DNA of 64,000 nucleotides. Origin: Burkholderia sp. Bp8963 (GTDB taxonomy: Bacteria; Pseudomonadota; Gammaproteobacteria; Burkholderiales; Burkholderiaceae). Position 1 is the first letter of the stretch. The number at the start of each line of letters is the position of its first letter. The position numbers were made by a program, and so were the translations under genes. The DNA lies in the NCBI RefSeq assembly GCF_003854275.1, contig NZ_QTQP01000013.1:1-64000 (forward strand), written 5' to 3'. Positions 25,185-35,077 of this stretch are shown in pieces. Below the pieces are notes generated by a model. That model saw only the letters and a program-made list of their open reading frames with translations, did not search any database and was not told where the DNA came from.

Positions 25185-25535
25185 TCAGTCGAGGATTGTT
25201 CGCAGATCGGCGATGGCCGCATCCGGCAAGTGCCTGGCGAGCATGTCCCAGAAGATGATGTCGTGCATTGCGGTGGCCTCTGCGGCGGTCGTCCACGCCC
25301 GGGCTCCAACGATCGTGTCCGCGGTCTCGCGAGCCGCGTCAACGATGTTCTGATTGACCTGTTTTTGCATGAACACGATATCGGCTGTTTTTCCGGCTTC
25401 TTGAGTCTCGCGCAATCGTTTGCAAACGCGGTTCAACGTGATGCGCAAAGGTGGACCGGATCGCTCTCTCAGCAATTCGACCAGGCCCTGCGCGTCTGAA
25501 AATGCGGACCGCACTGCGTCTGGCCGGAAGCCCAT
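25185..25535 (-). CDS. Hypothetical helical protein
   Basis: 116 residues of mixed polar/hydrophobic composition consistent with a helical bundle (VCKRLRETQEAGKTADIVFMQ, then NIVDAARETADTIVGARAW). No family is recognised. The stop codon lies within the TTCAG tandem repeat. No strong ribosome site is visible. It is divergent from the GlxA-type regulator to its right. The opposite strand also stays open here but gives an unlikely composition. Confidence 0.4.
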   Translation of the reverse strand: MGFRPDAVRSAFSDAQGLVELLRERSGPPLRITLNRVCKRLRETQEAGKTADIVFMQKQVNQNIVDAARETADTIVGARAWTTAAEATAMHDIIFWDMLARHLPDAAIADLRTILD

Positions 25536-25892
25536 TCCGCCCGGTGCGTCACGATTCTACAGAATCCGATTCCGCATACGTTTCCGTGGCGGATTATCGA
25601 TGCATTCTGGCCGAAGTTGGCCATATATCGCCAGGAACGTCTTCACGCGTGAATTTCAGGAATCCCGTGAAGTTCATTTTTTTGAGACGGAGTGTCAAGC
25701 CGAACCGCCCCACCCTCGTAGAATTCTCAGGGCTGCATGTACATCGGTGTTTGCCCGCTTCAGGCTGCCACTGGCTGTCCGATTCGCACACGAGATGGCT
25801 GCAAGAGCCGCGTGGATGGCATGCGTCGCCGGGTTCGAGTGGCTGGGCCCGGAGCGGGCCTATGCCGGTCAACAACATCCTTGGGAATCGCC

Positions 25893-26879
25893 ATGGAATT
25901 CACACATTCCATACTGTCCAGTTCGGGAAAGCACGCTGCACGGGCACCGACGCAAGTCGACATTGTGCTGTTCAATGGTTTCGCACTGCACGACGTCGCG
26001 GCGATCATCGAGATTTTTCATAAGACAAGTGCGCTGACTGCATCTCGTCCCTCCGGCGAGGCGCGCTACAACGTCTCGCTGGTGTCTGCCGCCGGCGGCC
26101 GCATTGCCACTTCTTCATCCGTGTTCGTATGGACGGACAGCGTCGATTCGCGACGGCGCGTGAACGGCAAGCACATCATTTTCGTCGCGGGCGGTGCAGC
26201 CGCTCATCTGGCCTGCCGGGATACGCGGCTGATCGATTGGCTACGCCACCAGCATCCGCTCTGCGACACCGTTCATCCGATCGCTGAAGGAAAGCATCTT
26301 CTGGATGCGGCGGGTATTCCGGGTGGATTTCGTGCCGGCAACGAAACGCCCACCGTGAATGCTGACGGATCGCCGAGCGACGAGCCTGATGCAGTTCGCA
26401 TCGCGTTGCGCATTGTCGGAGATGACTCGGGCAGCGTCGTCGCGCGGCAGGTGTCCGGGTCTCTGTCGCTACCGGCGCCTGCACAGTCCGGGCCGTCCGG
26501 TTCGTCCGGTCCGTCCGTTGCGGCAAGCACGGGGGCACGCGTGAGCGAGCAGATCACGGCATCCGCGCGTTGGCTGGACGCGAACGTCGACCGGCCCGTC
26601 TCGATCGACGATGCGGCGCAAGTCGCGGCCATGAGCGAGCGCAACTTCCTGCGACGGTTCAAGAGCGAGATCGGCATGACGCCATCGGACTATCTGCAGC
26701 GCGCCCGGCTGAACATGTGTTGCAGGATGCTGCTGGAATCGAGCTTGCCGGTCGACAAGGTCGCGCGTCGCTGTGGCATCAATGGTGGCGCGCAACTGGC
26801 GAGACTGTTTCGGAAGTACCTGTCCACGACGCCGACCGAATACCGCGCGCGGAATGAAGCGAATGATTGCGTTGCGTAA
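25893..26879 (+). CDS. GlxA-type AraC regulator (DJ-1/PfpI-like plus HTH)
   Basis: 328 residues from ATG 25893. The N-terminal 190 residues follow the DJ-1/PfpI-like fold of GlxA regulators (VDIVLFNGFALHDVAAIIEIF at the start), though the usual nucleophile elbow around residue 105 reads HIIFVAGGAAAHLACRD. A proline/serine/glycine-rich linker at about 205-225 leads to the paired helix-turn-helix (VAAMSERNFLRRFKSEIGMTPSDYL, then VARRCGINGGAQLARLFRKYLSTTPTEYR). Targets are unknown; the flanking sequence is sparse. Confidence 0.85.
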   Translation: MEFTHSILSSSGKHAARAPTQVDIVLFNGFALHDVAAIIEIFHKTSALTASRPSGEARYNVSLVSAAGGRIATSSSVFVWTDSVDSRRRVNGKHIIFVAGGAAAHLACRDTRLIDWLRHQHPLCDTVHPIAEGKHLLDAAGIPGGFRAGNETPTVNADGSPSDEPDAVRIALRIVGDDSGSVVARQVSGSLSLPAPAQSGPSGSSGPSVAASTGARVSEQITASARWLDANVDRPVSIDDAAQVAAMSERNFLRRFKSEIGMTPSDYLQRARLNMCCRMLLESSLPVDKVARRCGINGGAQLARLFRKYLSTTPTEYRARNEANDCVA

Positions 26880-27164
26880 GCGCGGTGCGCGTGAGGCGAT
26901 GTGTGCTCGGTTTCGGTGCCGCGGGAGCGGGAGACCATTGCATTGTCTTCCTTCCTTCGCGTTGGGCAATGCGTTGCTGCTTGCGCAATTCAGGTCGGAC
27001 GGGTCGTCGGCCTTTGCGGACGATCGGGTGGCCCTGTTAATTTTCTCAAATGGCAGCTAACTGGCGATCTTCTGTTTCGGCAGGAGTCGGCCAATTGCGG
27101 CCAGTCCGGACGAAACGTTGTCAGGCCGCTTGGATTAATAGAGCGGCCTTTCATCGTCATGTCT

Positions 27165-27569
27165 TCAAATGGGCTGCGCCATCGAGAATGCGTGTGCCGC
27201 AGCCATCGTATCCAGTGCTTCGCGCAACAGCAGGATCTTGCCGTTGCTCGCCACCAGCCGGCCTGCGTACATCTGTCGATAGATTTTCCCCGTCGATGGC
27301 ACGAGCGCTTCGACTTCATATTCGGCGAATACTTGCTCAGGCGTTTCGATCAGCAGGCTCGTATTTCTGAACGAAAAATCCGGTACTTTCGCGAGCAGCG
27401 AGGCGATGAAGCCTTCGATCGCTTTTGGCCCCTGTGCACGCCCGTCAATGCCAAGCGACTTCAGATAAGGGAGCTCCAGCACGCCATCTTCGGCAAACAG
27501 CGCGGCGGCCGCGCGTGGGTCACGAATCGATTCGAGATAAGCGGAAAGCAATTGTTTAGCGTTGTTCAT
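27165..27569 (-). CDS. SnoaL-like / NTF2-fold protein
   Basis: 134 residues. The pattern LLSAYLESIRDPRAAAALFAEDGVLELPYLKSLGIDGRAQGPKAIEGFIASLL is typical of SnoaL-like polyketide-cyclase/isomerase folds, which form small cone-shaped barrels. It lies 33 bases after the esterase gene on the same strand and is probably cotranscribed with it under the LysR regulator. Enzymatic role unknown. Confidence 0.8.
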   Translation of the reverse strand: MNNAKQLLSAYLESIRDPRAAAALFAEDGVLELPYLKSLGIDGRAQGPKAIEGFIASLLAKVPDFSFRNTSLLIETPEQVFAEYEVEALVPSTGKIYRQMYAGRLVASNGKILLLREALDTMAAAHAFSMAQPI

Positions 27570-27602
27570 GATCGGCTCGATAAAGGTATTAGAGGATGCG
27601 AT

Positions 27603-28568
27603 TCATTGCAGATGCGTCTTCAAGGCAGTCGCCATCTGTTGCATCGCGGCACGCGTCGGTGCGTCGGCAGCAAGCACGTTGAGCAGGCCGAAGTCGTGAA
27701 TCGTGCCTTTGTACTGGGTCGTCGTCACGTCGTTGCCCGCCTGGTCGAGCCGATATCCGTATGCCTCACCTTCATCGCGCAGCACGTCGAACTGTGCCGT
27801 CTGGATGAGCGCCGGCGGCAAGCCCTTCAATGCGTCGAGCGAAGCGCGCAGCGGCGATGCGTAGCGTTCGTTGCGCTCGCTTTCGTCCGTCGTATAGGCA
27901 TTCCAGAACCACTTCATCATGTCGCGGCTCAGGAAGTAGCCATTTGCGAAGGCGTCGTACGAGGCATTGTCGAACACGTGGTTAGTCACCGGCCACATGA
28001 GGCCCTGGAAGCGAATTGCCGGACCTTGACGGTCCTTCGCCATCTGGCTGACGACCGCGGCCATGTTGCCACCCACGCTGTTACCGACGACTGCCAGCCG
28101 CGCACCATCGACGCCGATCTCCGCGCCATGTGCGGCAACCCACTTCGTCGCGGCATAGGCTTCGTTGATCGCGACGGGGTAGCGTGCTTCGGGCGAAGGC
28201 GTGTATTCGACGAACACCGCCGCCGAACCCGACTGGACAACGAGGTCCCGCACGAGACGCTCATGCGTCGGATAGTCGCCGAGAATCCAGCCACCGCCGT
28301 GGAAGAACATGAACACGGGCAGCGCACCGCGTGAATCCTGCGGCTTGACGACGACAAGCGACACGGCCAGACCGTCCTGCTCGATCGTACGGCGCGTGAC
28401 GTCGATGCCCGAGATGTCAACCGGCGCGCTGCGCTGGGCGCCTGCCAGGACTTCGCGCGCTTCGGCGGGCGTGAGCGTCTCGATTGCCGGGCCGGAGGTG
28501 CTGGTCAGCGCGTCGAGGAAGGCGACAGTCTCGGTATCGGGCGTGTTTGGGGTGGCTTGCGTGTTCAT
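27603..28568 (-). CDS. Alpha/beta hydrolase, hormone-sensitive-lipase family
   Basis: 321 residues. The oxyanion motif HGGGW and the elbow around the nucleophile serine (VVGNSVGGNMA) are present; most relatives read GDSAGG. The acidic residue (QFDVLRDEGEAY) and histidine (GTIHDFG) complete the triad. The protein would hydrolyse short-chain esters in the cytoplasm. The gene begins 163 bases from the LysR stop, and a 14-base palindrome plus a conserved promoter-like element lie upstream. Confidence 0.88.
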   Translation of the reverse strand: MNTQATPNTPDTETVAFLDALTSTSGPAIETLTPAEAREVLAGAQRSAPVDISGIDVTRRTIEQDGLAVSLVVVKPQDSRGALPVFMFFHGGGWILGDYPTHERLVRDLVVQSGSAAVFVEYTPSPEARYPVAINEAYAATKWVAAHGAEIGVDGARLAVVGNSVGGNMAAVVSQMAKDRQGPAIRFQGLMWPVTNHVFDNASYDAFANGYFLSRDMMKWFWNAYTTDESERNERYASPLRASLDALKGLPPALIQTAQFDVLRDEGEAYGYRLDQAGNDVTTTQYKGTIHDFGLLNVLAADAPTRAAMQQMATALKTHLQ

Positions 28569-28655
28569 CGTGATTCTCCTTTCGTTTGGTTGAGTGGCTT
28601 GCGATGCGATGTCGGGCAGCCGGTGGAAAGGAGAATACGGATCGGACAGTGTTTG

Positions 28656-28703
28656 CGAAATAGAATCGTTCGAAACCCATCATTGCATGAATGCAATGAT
28701 GGG
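28656..28703 (-). promoter_or_regulatory. LysR box and promoter element of the esterase gene
   Basis: TTGCAT-N2-ATGCAA occupies 28683-28696 inside a longer inverted repeat with 13-base arms (28676-28703). On the minus strand ATTCTATTTCG follows exactly 16 bases later (28666-28656). The identical box, spacing and element occur before the SDR gene. T-N11-A symmetry fits a LysR operator. Confidence 0.65.
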
Positions 28704-28730
28704 CGCCGGCTGATCAACTACGCCGATGCA

Positions 28731-29648
28731 TCATTTCGGCCATCGCCATGTCGGCTCGGAAAGGTGCTCGGCAAAGTACTCCGACAGCGCCGCGACTTTC
28801 GCGGGCCGCGCGCGTGCCGATGGCGTGACGAAGTAAAGACCGCCCTTCGTCAGCGACCAGTCGGTGAGGATCGCTTCGAGACGACCATCGGCCAGATATT
28901 CGCCTGCGATGAATTCAGGCAGTTCGGCGATCGCAAGGCCGTCGAGTAGCGTGGGCAACAGCGCATCGGAGTTCGTCACGCGTAGCGGGCCTGTCGGCAT
29001 CACCGGCTCCTCCTCACCTGCGTCGTTCGTGAAGCGCCATACAGCGCTACGCGCGCGGTACGCGTACGAGAGACAGGAGCGATCCGCCAACTCGCGCGGA
29101 TGCGTGGGCCGTCCTTCGCGCCTCAGATATTCCGGCGACGCCACCACGAATTGCGTGACCGCGCACAGCCGACGCGCGACCAGCGACGAATCCGGCAGCG
29201 CGGCGATCCGCAATGCCGCGTCGAACCCGTCGGCGATCAGATCGACCGATGCATCCGATAAATGCAGGTCGATCGACACCTCCGGATACGCGCGAAAGAA
29301 ACCCGGCAGCAGCGGCGCAACCCAGCGCAGCCCGAACGACATCGGCACGGCCAGACGCACCAGCCCGCGGGGCTGCACCGACATCTCGCGCGCCGAGCTT
29401 TCCGCCTCCTCGGCCTGGCGATAGATCTCGCCGGCTTTCTCGCTGATCGTCCGGCCGAACTCGGTCAACGAGAGCTGGCGCGACGTGCGATTGAACAGCC
29501 GCGCGCCGAGCCGCTCCTCCAGACGCGCCACACCGCGCGAGACGGTAGCGACCGACACCCCGGTCGCGCGCGCCGCAGCCGCAAACGATCCGTGCTCGGC
29601 CACCTTCGCGAACATCGCGAGCCCTTCGAAATCAGGTAGCTGCGCCAT
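28731..29648 (-). CDS. LysR-family transcriptional regulator
   Basis: 305 residues. The N-terminal winged helix is [54 protein letters not shown], followed by the two-lobed effector domain. It lies between the esterase/SnoaL unit (same strand, downstream) and a divergent SDR gene. Matching palindromes flank it on both sides, so it probably controls both units. Confidence 0.92.
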   Translation of the reverse strand: MAQLPDFEGLAMFAKVAEHGSFAAAARATGVSVATVSRGVARLEERLGARLFNRTSRQLSLTEFGRTISEKAGEIYRQAEEAESSAREMSVQPRGLVRLAVPMSFGLRWVAPLLPGFFRAYPEVSIDLHLSDASVDLIADGFDAALRIAALPDSSLVARRLCAVTQFVVASPEYLRREGRPTHPRELADRSCLSYAYRARSAVWRFTNDAGEEEPVMPTGPLRVTNSDALLPTLLDGLAIAELPEFIAGEYLADGRLEAILTDWSLTKGGLYFVTPSARARPAKVAALSEYFAEHLSEPTWRWPK

Positions 29649-29660
29649 TTCCCCTCATCT

Positions 29661-29701
29661 TTGCATTTATGCAACGTTTGATTGTGATTGATTCTATTTC
29701 G
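29661..29701 (+). promoter_or_regulatory. LysR box and promoter element of the SDR gene
   Basis: TTGCATTTATGCAA (29661-29674) is a perfect TTGCAT-N2-ATGCAA palindrome, followed after 16 bases by ATTCTATTTCG (29691-29701). The architecture is the same as before the esterase gene. The box begins 13 bases from the LysR start codon, so it can also serve autoregulation. Confidence 0.65.
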
Positions 29702-29785
29702 AAAATATCGAGCCGTCGATATTCTCCTCACATCGCAGCACGTAACACCCAACGCAAACACCTGACCAACGAAAGGAGCAATACC

Positions 29786-30550
29786 ATGGCACGCAAACTC
29801 GACAACAAGATCGCACTCGTCACCGGCGCAACCAGCGGCATCGGCCTGGCCACCGCCCAACGCTTCGCGGCTGACGGTGCGCACGTCTATCTCACGGGCC
29901 GCCGGCAGGCCGAACTCGATGCCGCCGTGGAAGGGATTCGCGCAGCCGGCGGCAAGGCAACCGGCGTGCGTTCCGACTCCACGAAGCTCGACGAACTCGA
30001 TGCGCTGTATGCGCAAATCAAGGAAGAACAGGGGCGCCTGGACGTGCTGTTCGTGAACGCCGGCGGCGGTTCGATGCTGCCGCTTGGCAGCATCACCGAA
30101 GCGCACTACGACGACACCTTCGACCGAAACGTGAAGGGCGTGCTGTTCACCGTGCAGAAGGCGCTGCCGCTGCTGGCCGATGGTGCATCGGTGATTCTTA
30201 CCGGCTCGACAGCCGGTAGCGCGGGTACCGCTGCGTTCAGCGTGTACTCGGCTTCGAAGGCGGCGGTGCGCGCCTTCGCGCGCAGCTGGATTCTCGACCT
30301 CAAGGAGCGACGCATCCGCGTGAACACGATCAGCCCGGGCGCGACCCGCACGCCGGGCCTGCTCGATCTCGCCGGTGACGATGCGGCTCAGCGGCAGGGG
30401 CTTGCCGATTATCTGGCGGCACTGATTCCGATGGGGCGCCTTGGCGAGCCGGGCGAGATCGCGAGCGCGGCGCTGTTCCTGGCCTCGGACGACGCGAGCT
30501 TCGTGAATGGCATCGAATTGTTCGTCGATGGCGGCCAGCAGCAGATCTGA
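29786..30550 (+). CDS. Short-chain dehydrogenase/reductase (SDR)
   Basis: 254 residues from ATG 29786, after AAAGGAG. The NAD(P)-binding motif GATSGIG is at 14-20, NAGGG near 90, the catalytic Ser in [11 protein letters not shown] and the YxxxK motif in YSASKAAV, with [12 protein letters not shown] at the end. Classical SDR of oxidoreductase type. It is divergent from and probably regulated by the LysR gene; the esterase and SnoaL proteins may act in the same pathway on an ester-linked alcohol or ketone. Confidence 0.93.
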   Translation: MARKLDNKIALVTGATSGIGLATAQRFAADGAHVYLTGRRQAELDAAVEGIRAAGGKATGVRSDSTKLDELDALYAQIKEEQGRLDVLFVNAGGGSMLPLGSITEAHYDDTFDRNVKGVLFTVQKALPLLADGASVILTGSTAGSAGTAAFSVYSASKAAVRAFARSWILDLKERRIRVNTISPGATRTPGLLDLAGDDAAQRQGLADYLAALIPMGRLGEPGEIASAALFLASDDASFVNGIELFVDGGQQQI

Positions 30551-30634
30551 GCGTGGCTCGGGCGCGCGGGGTGCTGTGGACGCGGTCTTCGAGGATCGCG
30601 ACCCACGCCCGGCGCCCTCGAATCGAGCGCCGTC

Positions 30635-31342
30635 ATGATTGAACATCGGCCGTTTCTTGCGCTTGGCGCAATCCGGCGCGGCTCGGTTGATGTCCGCCAG
30701 CATTTCCGCGCGGGCGACTCCGGGCACGCCGACCATGCGCCGCTCGGTCCACTCTATATGTGGAGCGACGTTGAATTCGCGCCGCACTCGGGCCTCGGCC
30801 CGCGTGCTCACCGTCACGTCGAGATCGTCACGTGGGTGCGTTCGGGCGCCATCACCTACGAAGACGACACGGGCAATCGCGCCCGTCTGGTCGCCGACTC
30901 CGTCCATGTGATAAGTGCCGGCGCAGCGATCCATCACGCCGAGCGCAACGAGGAAAATCTACCCGCGCGGCAGTTCCAGATCTGGCTCCGTCCGCACACA
31001 CCTGCGAGTACACCGCGCTGCGCGACGCGAGTATGTTCGCCCGGATGTCGCGAGGGCCGATTCGTTACGCTGGCGAGCGGCGATCCGGCGGATGTCCGCG
31101 CCGGCGCGTTGCCCATTCACGCCGACGCACGTGTGCGTATCGCGACGCTACGCGAAGGCACGGCGATGCAGCACGTTTTGCCGATGCCCGGTTCGGCTTA
31201 TCTGGTAGCGGATCATGGGCAACTGGACGTAGGACCGATCAGGCTGGCGCGACGCGATGGCATTGCCATTCGCGATGAAGCTCGGCTCGTGCTGAGGGCG
31301 CGAGACGACACTGATGTCGTGATAGTCGAGCTCTTACGCTAG
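30635..31342 (+). CDS. Pirin family protein
   Basis: 235 residues. The pirin signature is visible as LGPRAHRHVEIVTWVRSGAITYED, with SAGAAIHHAERN and a QFQIWL strand; metal-binding histidines fall in these blocks. YhaK-like pirins are bicupins that can oxidise flavonoids or sense redox state. It follows the SDR gene by 85 bases on the same strand, so cotranscription is likely. Confidence 0.85.
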   Translation: MIEHRPFLALGAIRRGSVDVRQHFRAGDSGHADHAPLGPLYMWSDVEFAPHSGLGPRAHRHVEIVTWVRSGAITYEDDTGNRARLVADSVHVISAGAAIHHAERNEENLPARQFQIWLRPHTPASTPRCATRVCSPGCREGRFVTLASGDPADVRAGALPIHADARVRIATLREGTAMQHVLPMPGSAYLVADHGQLDVGPIRLARRDGIAIRDEARLVLRARDDTDVVIVELLR

Positions 31343-31588
31343 GACACACAGGCTCCTCCATTAGGGCGTACCGCGGCTCTTTCATTGCTGTTTCCGACTT
31401 CGAGAAAGCGCGCTTACGAGAGTTAGGTGGCCGTTTTGGGGCGAACTGCAGACGTTGATACTGACGTCGCCCATGGCGCAGATGGGTCGAAAGCACGCCT
31501 CCGCTTACGGCGAAACCGGACGTTCACGGCTGTAGAGGCCACGCCCGATCGTCCGGGGAGGGACGCTTCCCGGCCCGACACCCAGCCG

Positions 31589-33154
31589 TCACGCGAATAC
31601 CTCGTCGCGAATACGAAATTGCGCCACCGCGTCGTTGAGCCGCGAACTCTGCTCCTCGAGCGACAGCGCCACAGCCGCTGCCTCCTCGACGAGCGATGCA
31701 TTGCGTTGCATCGTCTGCTCCATCTGCGTCACCGTCGCATTCACCTGCTCGATGCCCGAAGACTGTTCCTCAGACGCGTTGCTGATTTCGCTCATGACTG
31801 CATTGACGCGCTCGACCGCGGCGACGAGTTCGGCCATCGTCGAGCCGGCCAGCGCGACGAGCCCACCGCCGTCCTCGACGCGCCGCACAGAATGACCAAT
31901 CAACTCCTTGATTTCCTTCGCAGCCGACGCACATCGCTGCGCGAGTCCGCGAACCTCTGTCGCGACAACCGCAAAACCGCGCCCTTGCTCGCCAGCGCGC
32001 GCCGCTTCGACGGCCGCGTTCAACGCGAGGATGTTCGTCTGGAACGCAATACTCTCGATGACGCCGACGATGCCCGAGATCCGCGCGGAACTCTCCGAGA
32101 TCGCCGACATCATCTCGACGACGCGCCGCATCGCCTCCCCGCCACGCGACGCGATGCCGGCGGCGCCCTCGACATAGGTGCGTGCGTCGCGGGCGTTGTC
32201 CGCATTCTGGCGCACGGCCGCCGTCAGTTGCTCGACGCTCGCCGCGGCCTGCTGCAGCGACACGGCCTGCTGCTCGGTGCGCGCGGACAGATCGACGTTG
32301 CCGCTGGCGATCGCGCGGACGTCGCCGACGATCGTGTCCGTGCTCGCGCGCACCTTGTTCACGGTTTCGATGAGGCCGGCCTGCATCTGCTTGAGCGCGT
32401 TCAGCAGATAGGCCATCTCGTTGTCGCGGGAAATGACGACCGTGCCAGTCAGATCGCCTTTCGAAATTCTTTCGAAATGGTCGACAGCCAGATTGATTGG
32501 CTCGACGATGGCCTTCGCGAGCGAGCGCTGCGCGAAGACACCGACGGCGAGCGCGAACGCGGCCACCGCGGCCATCCCCCAGACGACCCGGTGGAAATGC
32601 GCAGTGGCCATCTCGTAGCGGGCCTTTTCGCGTGCGACCTGGAATGCTTCCAGCGCCTCGATTGCGTGCTGGTAGGCAGCGAACAGCGCCGGCGGCGCGG
32701 CGCGCTGCGTGTCGAGGAAATTGAAACCATCGTCGCGGTCGAGCTGCGACAGCGCCCTCAGGAAGACCTGGTCAAGCAGTGCGCGGCGGTTGTTCTGGAG
32801 CGTCTCGAAAAGCGTCTGCTCGTCGGCATCGCGCGGGTGCAGGCGCGCGTAGGCCGCCAGTTCGTCATTGCTCTGCGCGAGGAGCGTGTGGAGTTGCGCG
32901 ATCTCGTCCTTGGCGGACTGGCCGGCACTGATGATTTGTGCGACATCGCTCATGCGTTCGCGCAGGACGAGCATTCGCTCGGAGCTTGTCTTCAGGTGCA
33001 GCAACGATGCGGTGTCGTCGCGGTACATGGCTTCGAGCGAACCATTGCCCACATAGAGGGCGGCGATGCACGCACCGACCACCATCACGAGCAGCACCGT
33101 GTAGCCGGCGATGGTCGCGACAAGCCCGCCGCGGATAGTGAGTTGTTTTCGCAT
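31589..33154 (-). CDS. Methyl-accepting chemotaxis protein
   Basis: 521 residues. One membrane helix at about 10-35 ([19 protein letters not shown]), a periplasmic four-helix-bundle sensor to about residue 190, a second membrane helix ([16 protein letters not shown]), then HAMP and a long signalling coiled coil. The hairpin tip reads [55 protein letters not shown]. The C-terminus lacks an NWETF-like CheR tether. A fully open frame on the opposite strand is a GC-bias artefact. Confidence 0.95.
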   Translation of the reverse strand: MRKQLTIRGGLVATIAGYTVLLVMVVGACIAALYVGNGSLEAMYRDDTASLLHLKTSSERMLVLRERMSDVAQIISAGQSAKDEIAQLHTLLAQSNDELAAYARLHPRDADEQTLFETLQNNRRALLDQVFLRALSQLDRDDGFNFLDTQRAAPPALFAAYQHAIEALEAFQVAREKARYEMATAHFHRVVWGMAAVAAFALAVGVFAQRSLAKAIVEPINLAVDHFERISKGDLTGTVVISRDNEMAYLLNALKQMQAGLIETVNKVRASTDTIVGDVRAIASGNVDLSARTEQQAVSLQQAAASVEQLTAAVRQNADNARDARTYVEGAAGIASRGGEAMRRVVEMMSAISESSARISGIVGVIESIAFQTNILALNAAVEAARAGEQGRGFAVVATEVRGLAQRCASAAKEIKELIGHSVRRVEDGGGLVALAGSTMAELVAAVERVNAVMSEISNASEEQSSGIEQVNATVTQMEQTMQRNASLVEEAAAVALSLEEQSSRLNDAVAQFRIRDEVFA

Positions 33155-33289
33155 GAGGGGTCTCTTGGCCGAGGCTGGGGGCAGCCAGCGGCGGATAGGG
33201 TTTCCGGATCACGAACGGCGGGCGCTGCGTCGCAACGCGTTGTGGTTCCGGGTGACGAACGAATTAACGGCGGAGTGGGCGTGAAGGTT

Positions 33290-33631
33290 TTATGTCCAGG
33301 CGACGCGGACATGGCTGATTGCGACAGACGCGCCGCGTTCGATGTGATGCGCGAGCGCCGAATACCCCGCCTGGATCAACCCGATGCCCGCAAGCCCCGC
33401 TGCATGATAGGCCTGCACACTGTTGACCTGCATCGCGCCTGGCAACGGCAGCGACACATAGCCGTCGCCGTCCGGATATTCCCATCCGGCAAGTTTGGCG
33501 CCGAGTGTGCGCGTGTAGTGGACCGTCTGGTGCCCTTGGCTGCGCAGATCATCGAGCCGGACTGAACGACGGCGGCCGATACGCCGCATATGGGCGAAGA
33601 GCTCGGCGCGGACATCGCCCGCCCTCATCAC
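33290..33631 (-). pseudogene. Remnant of a LysR regulator (effector domain)
   Basis: The block DDLRSQGHQTVHYTRTL, then LPGAMQVNSVQAYHAAGLAGIGLIQ matches the second half of a LysR effector domain. There is no DNA-binding domain, and the frame ends early after SVAISHVRVAWT. It is therefore a truncated gene. No partner is left nearby. Confidence 0.65.
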
Positions 33632-33869
33632 TAGCGCCTAAAGTCGCATGCCGCCTGGAGCGGGCGGGGCTGGGTGCGCAGCGAGGCGGGTAGCGCGCTG
33701 GTTTGCGCTGGCCCCCAGCTACCTGCCGAATATGTCGCTACTGCCGCTTCGAAGCGCCCGGCACCACCGCCCTCCTGTGTTACTCGCCAGCGGGAACATT
33801 GAGTCACTGGTGTATCAGCTATGCGGCAACGGACGTTCGGTCGGCAGAGTTTCGAATCTATAAGCCTGC

Positions 33870-34214
33870 TCAGGCGAAGACGAAGTACTTGCGCACCGTC
33901 TCCACCACCTCCCAGGTCCCTTTCATGCCGGGTTCAATCACGAACACATCGCCGGCCTTCAGGTGCACCGGCTCCTCGCCTTCCGGCGTGATAATGCAGT
34001 AGCCGTCGAGAAAGTGGCAGTACTCCCATTTCTCGTAGTTCACCTCGAACTTGCCCGGTGTGCAGATCCAGGTGCCCATGATCTTGCTGCCGTCCTTGGA
34101 GAGGTAAGCGTTGAGGTTCACGGTGTGCGGATCGCCGCCGATGCGCTTCCACTTGGTGGCGTCAACGACCGGAGTCGGGCAGGTTTCGCGCAAGACGGTG
34201 ATGAAATCAGACAT
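33870..34214 (-). CDS. Cupin-domain protein
   Basis: 114 residues, one cupin barrel. The first motif region reads MGTWICTPGKFEVNYEKWEYCHFLDGYCIITPEGEEPVHLKAGDVFVIEPGMKGTWEVVE, typical of EutQ-like small cupins that bind a metal and a small ligand. Start ATG 34214. It is isolated between a LysR remnant and a recombinase remnant. Confidence 0.8.
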   Translation of the reverse strand: MSDFITVLRETCPTPVVDATKWKRIGGDPHTVNLNAYLSKDGSKIMGTWICTPGKFEVNYEKWEYCHFLDGYCIITPEGEEPVHLKAGDVFVIEPGMKGTWEVVETVRKYFVFA

Positions 34215-34331
34215 GTCAGCTCCAAATGATCGGATAAGGGGTTCATCACCTTAGTCCCAAAGCGTTGCTGGGGCTTGTACGCTTCCGACACCGACTCATC
34301 TATTTTCGACACCGACTCCCCTGTATCTGCG

Positions 34332-34476
34332 CATCGTGCGCGAGTCGCCCGGTTTCTCGAGCGCTCGCCTGGGACAGCCACCGTCGAGGACTACGGCGCT
34401 ACCAGTTGCATCTGGTCGATCACGGCACATCACCCGTCTCACTGAACCGCGCGATCGACGGCAAGGACGGCAGACG
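34332..34476 (+). pseudogene. Tyrosine recombinase remnant (N-terminal domain)
   Basis: HRARVARFLERSPGTATVED (34332-34391) continues, after a one-base deletion, as LRRYQLHLVDHGTSPVSLN in the next frame. Together they match the core-binding N-terminal domain of XerC/D-like integrases often found beside IS91-type elements. The catalytic domain is absent. Confidence 0.6.
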
Positions 34477-35077
34477 ACCCTCTCCGGTCATACGTGATCT
34501 AACGCGTGCAAGGGCCGCTTCCAAAGTCAAACGGACATCCGTTTACACCGAGATCGCAGCGGCTTCTCGGCCGAAGCTGCCTCGTTGGCGTGTCCGCCAT
34601 GGTCTACGTTGAAATTCGAGTGATTCGCGCGTGCGCGCAAGTGACGCAGCAACTCAACGCGTAACTCGGCATCGGTGCGTGCGGAGTCGGCTGCGGCGAT
34701 TGCCCGCTGCGTCTGGGTCTTCACGTGCACGACGTCATCAAGCTGCACGGCGACCGTAGCCTGCCACAGTGCGCGCATCTGGTGATGTCCTGCGTGACGT
34801 CGGGGATCGCGATCTCGGCCAGTGCACTCGATCTCGACCTCGATGCGTGCAGGGCCGCGCGAGGGTGGCCGAGTCGCCCGCGCCAAGCCGGCACCTCCAC
34901 TCGCCGCTCACCCAGATATATCGGGGAGACGTTGGCGACTCACTGCAAGCGACCTATAGTGAAGAACGCGAGACAGGCGACGGGAATCGCCCAAACGGAC
35001 GCGTACATGAGGCCGGAAAGTCCCCCCCGATCTGTGCGGAGTCCGGTGCTTTTCACGTGTGGGCCCGCGAGAGGATC
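34477..35077. other. Region without a recognisable gene
   Basis: Frames are open on both strands as expected for GC-rich DNA, but none shows family resemblance or a ribosome site. It is probably decayed sequence between the recombinase remnant and the first HupE-like gene. The last 60 bases presumably hold the hupE promoter; no clear -35/-10 pair was identified. Confidence 0.4.

Noticed and set aside
25169-25188. TTCAG repeat as a phase-variation switch joining the two flanking minus-strand frames
   Set aside because: The stop codon falls in the first repeat unit, and neither removing nor adding units joins the two frames cleanly.
31427-33565. A 712-codon open frame antisense to the chemoreceptor gene
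   Set aside because: It has arginine/histidine-rich composition typical of GC-bias artefacts, no family resemblance, and overlaps a complete MCP.
34527-34886. Minus-strand 119-codon frame as a small gene
   Set aside because: No family match or ribosome site, low-complexity arginine-rich ends, and it overlaps an open frame on the other strand.
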